Source: Bacteroidota bacterium | GTDB lineage: Bacteria; Bacteroidota; Ignavibacteria; Kapaibacteriales; Kapaibacteriaceae | Assembly: GCA_003488525.1 (NCBI GenBank) | Contig: DNLG01000142.1 | Coordinates: 5,801-22,611 of the forward strand | Direction: 5' to 3' | DNA: 16,811 bases | Shown: positions 15,342-16,811 of the stretch, piece after piece | How positions within the stretch are numbered: position 1 is the first letter of the stretch | Layout: every line of letters starts with the position of its first letter | Program-made: the position numbers and the translations under genes | Notes under the pieces: model-generated | Told to the model about the DNA's origin: nothing | Seen by the model: the letters and a program-made list of their open reading frames with translations, nothing else | Database searches by the model: none

Positions 15342-16811
<1,470 letters not shown>

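Overview
The window looks like chromosomal DNA from a free-living Gram-negative bacterium of the Bacteroidota/Chlorobiota side of the tree, possibly the Kapabacteria/Ignavibacteria branch. The lineage is inferred from protein content: three very large secreted proteins built from PKD/Ig-like repeats with C-terminal domains like those used by the type IX secretion system (T9SS), plus a TonB-dependent receptor. The placement was not checked by any search. No mobile element, CRISPR array, tRNA or rRNA was seen.

Layout. Positions 1-3341 (+) hold the 3' part of a giant secreted propeller/PKD/Ig-repeat protein. A TonB-dependent outer-membrane receptor (3369-5483, +) follows 27 bases later in the same frame. 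Facing it, with interlocked stop codons, is a minus-strand trio paaB-paaC-paaD (7108 down to 5480). These are the small subunits and the maturation factor of the phenylacetyl-CoA epoxidase, but catalytic paaA is not next to them. Upstream of paaB on the same strand is a 760-residue secreted protein with six Asp-box repeats and Ig-like repeats (7153-9435). Before that comes a 1066-residue secreted repeat protein (9602-12802). It has its own sigma70-like promoter, a strong ribosome binding site and a clean intrinsic terminator, so it is probably an independent, well-expressed surface protein.

The second part is more housekeeping in character. obg (13071-14105, -) is translationally coupled (ATGA overlap) to an unrecognised 378-residue, mostly helical protein (14102-15238, -). 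A 103-base divergent spacer separates that gene from an SPFH/band-7 membrane protein (15342-16262, +). The window ends inside katG, a catalase-peroxidase (16411 onward, +).

How it fits together. The left two thirds are about the cell surface (secreted repeat proteins and an outer-membrane receptor), interrupted by an aromatic-catabolism fragment. The right third combines ribosome/stress GTPase, membrane-scaffold and peroxide-defence functions. I found no convincing wholly new system. The best leads are the unknown obg-coupled gene, the paaA-less paaBCD trio, the two-class repeat protein with its complete expression signals, and the 18-base repeat that carries the stop and start codons at the first gene junction.
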